This document shows, piece after piece, positions 30,332-33,741 of a stretch of 33,741 nt of DNA (positions are counted from its first letter, which is position 1; every line of letters starts with the position of its first letter). The stretch comes from Flavonifractor plautii ATCC 29863 (GTDB lineage: Bacteria > Bacillota > Clostridia > Oscillospirales > Oscillospiraceae). The stretch covers positions 1 through 33,741 of the forward strand of contig NZ_JH417851.1 in assembly GCF_000239295.1 (NCBI RefSeq), written 5' to 3'. The notes below the pieces were generated by a model. That model made no database searches. It was not told the DNA's origin and saw only the letters and a program-made list of their open reading frames with translations. A program made the position numbers and the translations under genes.

Positions 30332-32530
30332 TTATTCGTAATCGGAGTTTTGCCGCTCACCCGTTGAAGGGGCATCCTCCGGCCAAGCCTCCAGCTTCGC
30401 CCGGAAAGAGATCCGCCGGGGCGTCTCCATATCGTCGAACTGGACCAGGTGGGCTCCCCGGTTCAGGTCCACGTCCAGCACCCGGCCCAGCCCGAACACG
30501 AAATGCCGCACCCTCTGGCCCACCGGAAGGAGCACCGCGCCGTCGTCCGGGGGCAGGGCGCGGTTGCTGCTCTCGGCGTACCCCCTGGCCGCCTTCAGCA
30601 GGCCCTCCTGGGGCTCCGGTACGGGGATGAATGTCCCCCACATGTCCAGCAGGAACCGGGAAGGGTAGCGGGGTGAGCCGTCGAAATTCGTCCCGTCCGC
30701 CTCGGACAGGTACAGCCCCTTCTCTGCCCGTGTAACCGCCACAAAGGCCAGCCTCCGCTCCTCCTCCATTCCCTGACGGGTGCGCACCTTCCGTGAGGGG
30801 AAGATCCCTTCGTTCATGCCGCACAGGAACACATAGGGGAACTCCAGCCCCTTGGCCGCATGGACGGTCATCAGCTTCACACGGTCCCCCACCTCCCCGG
30901 TGTCGCTATTGGTAAAGAGGGCCACATGGGCCAGGTAGTGCTCCAGGGTACATTCCTCGCCGCAGGTGGTCTCATACTCATAGACCGCCTGCTTCAGCTC
31001 GGCCAGATTGTCCAGCCGGTCCTGGCTTCCCTCGGTGCGGAGCATCATCTCGTAGCCGCTCTCGTTGAGCACGGCGGACAGCACCTCTGAAACTGGCCGC
31101 CCCTCGCATTCGGTGGAAAGCCCCTCGATCAACGACACAAAAGACCGGGCCCGCGTCCCCTTAAACAGGGGCTCGTCCAGGCACTCCTGCAGGGCGCGGT
31201 ATAGAGGGCAGCCCTGCTGCGCCGCGTATTCCTCCAGAAAAGCCATCCGCCGCTTGCCCAAGTTGCGCTTGGGCGCGTTGACGATGCGCCGGAAGGACAG
31301 ATCGTCCCGGTAGGCGAGCATCCGCAGATAGGACAGGGCGTCCTTGATCTCCATCCGGCTGAAAAAGGGCACGCCGCTGTAGATCGTATAGGGAATCTTC
31401 TCACGGAGCAGAACGCCCTCCACCGCCCGGGTGACATAGTGGGCCCGATAGAGCACCGCCATGTCCCGGTAGGGCACCCCCTTCTCCCGCAGCTTGGACA
31501 TCTCACCCGCCATCCATCCGGCCTCCGTCACCGGGTTCTCCCCGAAATGGCACAGGACGGGCCCGCCGGATGGAAGGGTGGGGCGCAGCTCCTTTGGGAT
31601 ACGGGCGGCGTTTTGTGCGATTAGGGCGTTGGCCGCCGACAGGATCTCCGGTGTGGAGCGGTAGTTTTCCGTCATCAGAATGGTCTTTGTGCCCGGAAAC
31701 TGCTTGTCAAAATCCAGCAGGTACTTTACGTTGGCCCCCCTCCAGGTGTAGATGGTCTGATCCGGATCACCCACGATGAACAGATTCCTGTGATAGCCGC
31801 AGAGCACCTCCATCAGTCCATACTGGAGCCCGTCAATGTCCTGGAACTCGTCGATCATGATGTACTCCAGCCGCTTCTGCCACTTGAGCCGGATAGCCTC
31901 ATTTTCCTGGAAGATATGGAGGGTGAATTTGATCAGGTCGTTGTAGTCCAGCCCAAAGCACTTTCTCTCTTGGTAGAGGTAGCCGTAAAAGATCATATCC
32001 CCGGCCTGTACCGCGTCCAGATACCTCTGCTTCAGAGCGTCCAGCGACAGACTAAGCATGTCCCGGTAATACTCAGGTTCCTTGAACAGCTTGCGGATTT
32101 CGATCATATCCCGCGCCGCCCGGAAGGTCATATCCCGGAGGCTGAGGCCCCGCTCCTCATAGATCATCTGCAGCATGGCGTCAATGTCTGCGTTGTCCAG
32201 TACCAGAAAGCTCTTTGGATACCCCACCACGTGGCTGTCCTCCTGGAGCACGGAGACGCAGAAGCCGTGAAAGGTGTTAATGTAGCCCGTGTCGTCGTCC
32301 CCGGTCAGCCGATGGATGCGCTGACGCATCTCCGCGGCCGACTTGTTGGTGAAGGTCACGCACAGGATATTCCCCGGCAGGATACCCAGCTCATTGACCA
32401 GGAACGCAAACCGATGGGACAGGGCGCGGGTCTTGCCGGAGCCCGCCCCGGCGATCACCCGAACAAAGCCTTCGGTCGCCGTGACCGCCTCCCGCTGCGC
32501 CCGGTTGAGTCCCTCCAATAAATCCTCCAT
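30332..32530 (-). CDS. pcrA: UvrD/PcrA-type DNA helicase
   Basis: A 732-residue superfamily-1A helicase. The motifs appear in order: Q-motif region LNRAQREAVTA, Walker A GAGSGKT (about 28-34), FTNKSAAEMRQR, NTFHGF, Walker B IMIDEFQD, motif III GDPDQTIYTWRGA, motif IV ENYRSTPEI, motif V VHAAKGLEFPYVF and motif VI RRLAFVAVTRAEKGL. The C-terminus carries VGQRVRHFVFGLGRVLDV, the Tudor-like module by which PcrA/UvrD bind RNA polymerase. It unwinds DNA 3' to 5' in repair and in removing transcription and replication blocks. It has its own strong promoter. A second UvrD-like paralogue elsewhere in the genome cannot be excluded, so the gene symbol is tentative. Confidence 0.9.
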   Translation of the reverse strand: MEDLLEGLNRAQREAVTATEGFVRVIAGAGSGKTRALSHRFAFLVNELGILPGNILCVTFTNKSAAEMRQRIHRLTGDDDTGYINTFHGFCVSVLQEDSHVVGYPKSFLVLDNADIDAMLQMIYEERGLSLRDMTFRAARDMIEIRKLFKEPEYYRDMLSLSLDALKQRYLDAVQAGDMIFYGYLYQERKCFGLDYNDLIKFTLHIFQENEAIRLKWQKRLEYIMIDEFQDIDGLQYGLMEVLCGYHRNLFIVGDPDQTIYTWRGANVKYLLDFDKQFPGTKTILMTENYRSTPEILSAANALIAQNAARIPKELRPTLPSGGPVLCHFGENPVTEAGWMAGEMSKLREKGVPYRDMAVLYRAHYVTRAVEGVLLREKIPYTIYSGVPFFSRMEIKDALSYLRMLAYRDDLSFRRIVNAPKRNLGKRRMAFLEEYAAQQGCPLYRALQECLDEPLFKGTRARSFVSLIEGLSTECEGRPVSEVLSAVLNESGYEMMLRTEGSQDRLDNLAELKQAVYEYETTCGEECTLEHYLAHVALFTNSDTGEVGDRVKLMTVHAAKGLEFPYVFLCGMNEGIFPSRKVRTRQGMEEERRLAFVAVTRAEKGLYLSEADGTNFDGSPRYPSRFLLDMWGTFIPVPEPQEGLLKAARGYAESSNRALPPDDGAVLLPVGQRVRHFVFGLGRVLDVDLNRGAHLVQFDDMETPRRISFRAKLEAWPEDAPSTGERQNSDYE

Positions 32531-32565
32531 GGCATCGCCCCCTGATAGAACATCCGTTTTCTTTT

Positions 32566-32594
32566 ATTATAACAGGCCCGGGGACAAGTCTCAA
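32566..32594 (-). promoter_or_regulatory. Promoter of the helicase gene
   Basis: TTGAGA (32589-32594) and TATAAT (32566-32571) on the minus strand are 17 bp apart, a near-consensus promoter placed 36 bp before the start codon and just after the upstream terminator. Confidence 0.8.
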
Positions 32595-32599
32595 GAGAA

Positions 32600-32638
32600 A
32601 AAGCGGCGGCCCGGACTGTCTCGCCGAACCGCCGCTTT
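32600..32638 (-). terminator. Terminator of the flavin reductase gene
   Basis: AAAGCGGCGG pairs with CCGCCGCTTT around a 19-base loop, 3 bp after the stop, with a T5 tract on the minus strand. Confidence 0.8.
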
Positions 32639-32641
32639 CTC

Positions 32642-33202
32642 TCACTTGAGCTTCTTTCCGTCCTGGAAGGCGTTGCCCACCTTCTCCCCCAGCACCAGGT
32701 AGACGCTGTTTGCCATGTCGAAGGTGATGGGGCGCAGCTTGGCCGGATCAATGGCGCCGTCCGCGTTCAAGATGCGCTCGTCCGCACTGACGTTGACGAT
32801 CTCGCCAACCAACAGCTCACTCTCCTCGTCAAAGCTAACAAACCGGCACTCCAGGGCCAGGGGCAGCTCGTCGACCAGCGGGGCGTCCACATGGGCACTC
32901 TTGGTCACATGGAACCCCGCCCTGGCCACCTTGTCCGGCACCTGATTGGCCGACACAATGCCCAGGTAGTCGCACTCCGTCACGTGGTCCGCATCCGCCA
33001 TGCTCACCGTGAATGCCTTCCGGGCCAGGATATTTTTCACCGTCTTATGGCTGGCGCTCAGATACATGGCCACCCGTTTCATGTCGGCAATTCCGCCCCA
33101 AGCGGCGTTCATTACGTCCGGGGTGCCGTCTTCGCCGTAGGTGGCGAGCATCAAGACAGGCTGAGGGTACAGGAAGGGTTTGGCTCCAAAATCTTTCCTC
33201 AT
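32642..33202 (-). CDS. Flavin reductase-like (FMN split-barrel) protein
   Basis: A 186-residue protein of the flavin reductase/DIM6-NTAB type. YPQPVLMLATYGEDGTPDVM is the typical start of the FMN-binding split barrel; NAAWGGIADM, LSASHKTVKNILARKAFTVSM and LALECRFVSF are further family positions. These proteins bind FMN and often pass electrons to flavoproteins or metal centres. ATG at 33202 was chosen because GGAGGA lies 8 bases upstream; the longer frame would run into the AT-rich promoter region. A -10-like TATACT lies about 30 bp upstream, but the -35 is ambiguous. Substrate unknown. Confidence 0.85.
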   Translation of the reverse strand: MRKDFGAKPFLYPQPVLMLATYGEDGTPDVMNAAWGGIADMKRVAMYLSASHKTVKNILARKAFTVSMADADHVTECDYLGIVSANQVPDKVARAGFHVTKSAHVDAPLVDELPLALECRFVSFDEESELLVGEIVNVSADERILNADGAIDPAKLRPITFDMANSVYLVLGEKVGNAFQDGKKLK

Positions 33203-33303
33203 GATTGTTGTCCTCCGTTTCCATTTTATAATGTAGTACTTAGTATAGCACGTCCCCCGCGTCAAGCACAATCCCCCTGCACCAAACAGAACCCGCTGTC
33301 ACG
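33203..33303. other. Short spacer between the reductase gene and the repeat array
   Basis: AT-rich near 33220-33250, with TACTAAGTA and TATACT on the minus strand that may belong to the flavin reductase promoter. Nothing else is recognisable before the repeat array begins at 33304. Confidence 0.5.
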
Positions 33304-33307
33304 GAAA

Positions 33308-33334
33308 AGCGCCGGACACTGAGTGTCCGGCGCT
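33308..33334 (-). terminator. Terminator copy 1 downstream of the tsf tail
   Basis: A palindrome with 13-bp arms, AGCGCCGGACACT-G-AGTGTCCGGCGCT, is followed by a T4 tract on the minus strand. It is repeated at 33552-33578 with the central base flipped to C. Confidence 0.85.
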
Positions 33335-33351
33335 CGAAGCCAATCTGCAGT

Positions 33352-33393
33352 TTACTTGCCCAGCTGCTTGGCGATCTCTTCGGCGAAGTTCCG
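33352..33393 (-). pseudogene. 3'-end fragment of tsf (EF-Ts), copy 1
   Basis: Read on the minus strand this encodes RNFAEEIAKQLGK and a stop. NFAEE followed by a short basic end is the C-terminus of elongation factor Ts. In Firmicutes tsf lies just upstream of pyrH, which fits this position. No EF-Ts body precedes it: the frame continues into repeat R. Confidence 0.7.
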
Positions 33394-33547
33394 CCCCCCC
33401 CGGCTTGCCGGGCGGGGATCCCCGATTTTCATTCGATTGGGGCGGAATGAATCCGCCCCAATCCAAGGCTTTGCCTCCGGCAAAACGCTTGTACGCGCCA
33501 TGCGGCGCGGCCCGCCGGAGGCGGGCGCAGGAGAACGCGCAGGCATG
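33394..33547 (-). repeat. Repeat R, copy 1 at tsf
   Basis: Contains hairpin 1 (GATTGGGGCGGA, 33435-33446, with TCCGCCCCAATC, 33452-33463; 12 bp perfect), hairpin 2 (TTTGCC-TCC-GGCAAA, 33470-33484) and further GC palindromes. Read on the minus strand, it is open in the frame of the tsf tail from an ATG at 33546 (64 codons in total), but no ribosome binding site is evident. Confidence 0.85.
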
Positions 33548-33551
33548 GAAA

Positions 33552-33578
33552 AGCGCCGGACACTCAGTGTCCGGCGCT
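33552..33578 (-). terminator. Terminator copy 2 downstream of the tsf tail
   Basis: Same 13-bp-arm palindrome as at 33308-33334, with the central base C instead of G. Confidence 0.85.
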
Positions 33579-33595
33579 CGAAGACAATCTGTGGT

Positions 33596-33637
33596 TTACT
33601 TGCCCAGCTGCTTAGCGATCTCTTCGGCGAAGTTCCG
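33596..33637 (-). pseudogene. 3'-end fragment of tsf (EF-Ts), copy 2
   Basis: Encodes the same RNFAEEIAKQLGK and stop as copy 1. The only difference is one synonymous base (GCT for GCC, alanine). It too is joined upstream to repeat R, not to an EF-Ts body. The intact tsf is expected to the right of the window. Confidence 0.7.
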
Positions 33638-33741
33638 CCCCACCCGGCAAGCCGGGCGGGGAGCCCCGATTTTCATTCGATTGGGGCGAAATGAATCCGC
33701 CCCAATCCAAGGTTTTGCCTCCGGCAAAACGCTTGTACGCG
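33638..33741 (-). repeat. Repeat R, copy 2 at tsf (cut by window end)
   Basis: Matches copy 1 base for base in length up to the window edge. Both hairpins are kept. On the minus strand the frame of the tsf tail is open to the edge. Confidence 0.8.

Larger units (their letters stand above)
33304..33547 (-). repeat. Tandem unit 1: terminator + tsf tail + repeat R
   Basis: One full 244-bp unit. From low to high coordinate it has a palindromic terminator (33308-33334), a 17-bp spacer, a 3' end of tsf (33352-33393) and repeat R (33394-33547). The first 194 bp recur at 33548-33741 without any insertion or deletion, with about 11 base differences by eye. Confidence 0.9.

Noticed and set aside
33352-33546. 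A 64-residue protein as a real gene
   Set aside because: Its last 13 codons are the tsf tail and the rest is repeat R; no ribosome binding site precedes the ATG. Kept as a repeat and a finding only.
33304-33741. CRISPR-like array
   Set aside because: The units are 244 bp long and nearly identical throughout, with no alternation of short repeats and unique spacers.

Overview
The window is GC-rich chromosomal DNA of a Gram-positive, probably spore-forming Clostridia member, most likely Oscillospiraceae (Flavonifractor/Pseudoflavonifractor-like; this placement is inference). The grounds are a Gram-positive-type PolC with a built-in exonuclease, a Rex regulator, a stand-alone Spo0A effector domain, SpoIID-type and peptidoglycan-binding proteins, a chorion-like high-cysteine peptide, and the order pyrH-frr-uppS-cdsA-dxr-rseP-ispG-polC.

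Layout. Positions 1-1065 look like the AT-richer end of an integrative element: two small DNA-binding proteins, one excisionase-like, and then an isolated 23-bp tRNA 3' end that reads as an attachment-site scar. The displaced tRNA terminator follows. Positions 1212-2640 hold an XRE regulator coupled to a protein that is only a Spo0A C-terminal domain, and a small helical protein. Positions 2670-7530 hold two signalling units: an ECF sigma/membrane anti-sigma pair and an OmpR-type regulator with its histidine kinase. Positions 7618-10478 hold a MATE exporter, a flavodoxin/ferredoxin fusion and a Cys/Gly-rich membrane peptide. Positions 10539-14740 are a MarR-controlled heterodimeric ABC exporter. 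Positions 14756-19562 hold an SLH-domain envelope protein coupled to rex, a divergent three-gene peptidoglycan-binding/SpoIID-like cassette, and ferritin. Positions 19812-30241 are a long minus-strand housekeeping operon for isoprenoid, phospholipid, translation and replication functions. A UvrD/PcrA helicase and a flavin reductase-like gene follow.

The most unusual signal is a small repeat family, here called R. One copy lies directly after the polC stop codon and is followed by a perfect 52-bp duplicate of the polC 3' end. Two more copies lie at the right edge of the window, each joined to a copy of the 3' end of what appears to be tsf (EF-Ts) plus its terminator, in a tandem array with a 244-bp period. 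The two loci share a two-hairpin architecture and clear sequence similarity, and in both the repeat is associated with duplication of a gene tail. This suggests a non-autonomous element, or a recombination process, that targets 3' ends of essential genes while keeping them intact.

Most genes could be assigned from recognisable motifs. Start codons were moved from the longest possible reading frame where a ribosome binding site pointed to a better start. All family assignments are from reading the sequence; no searches were run.
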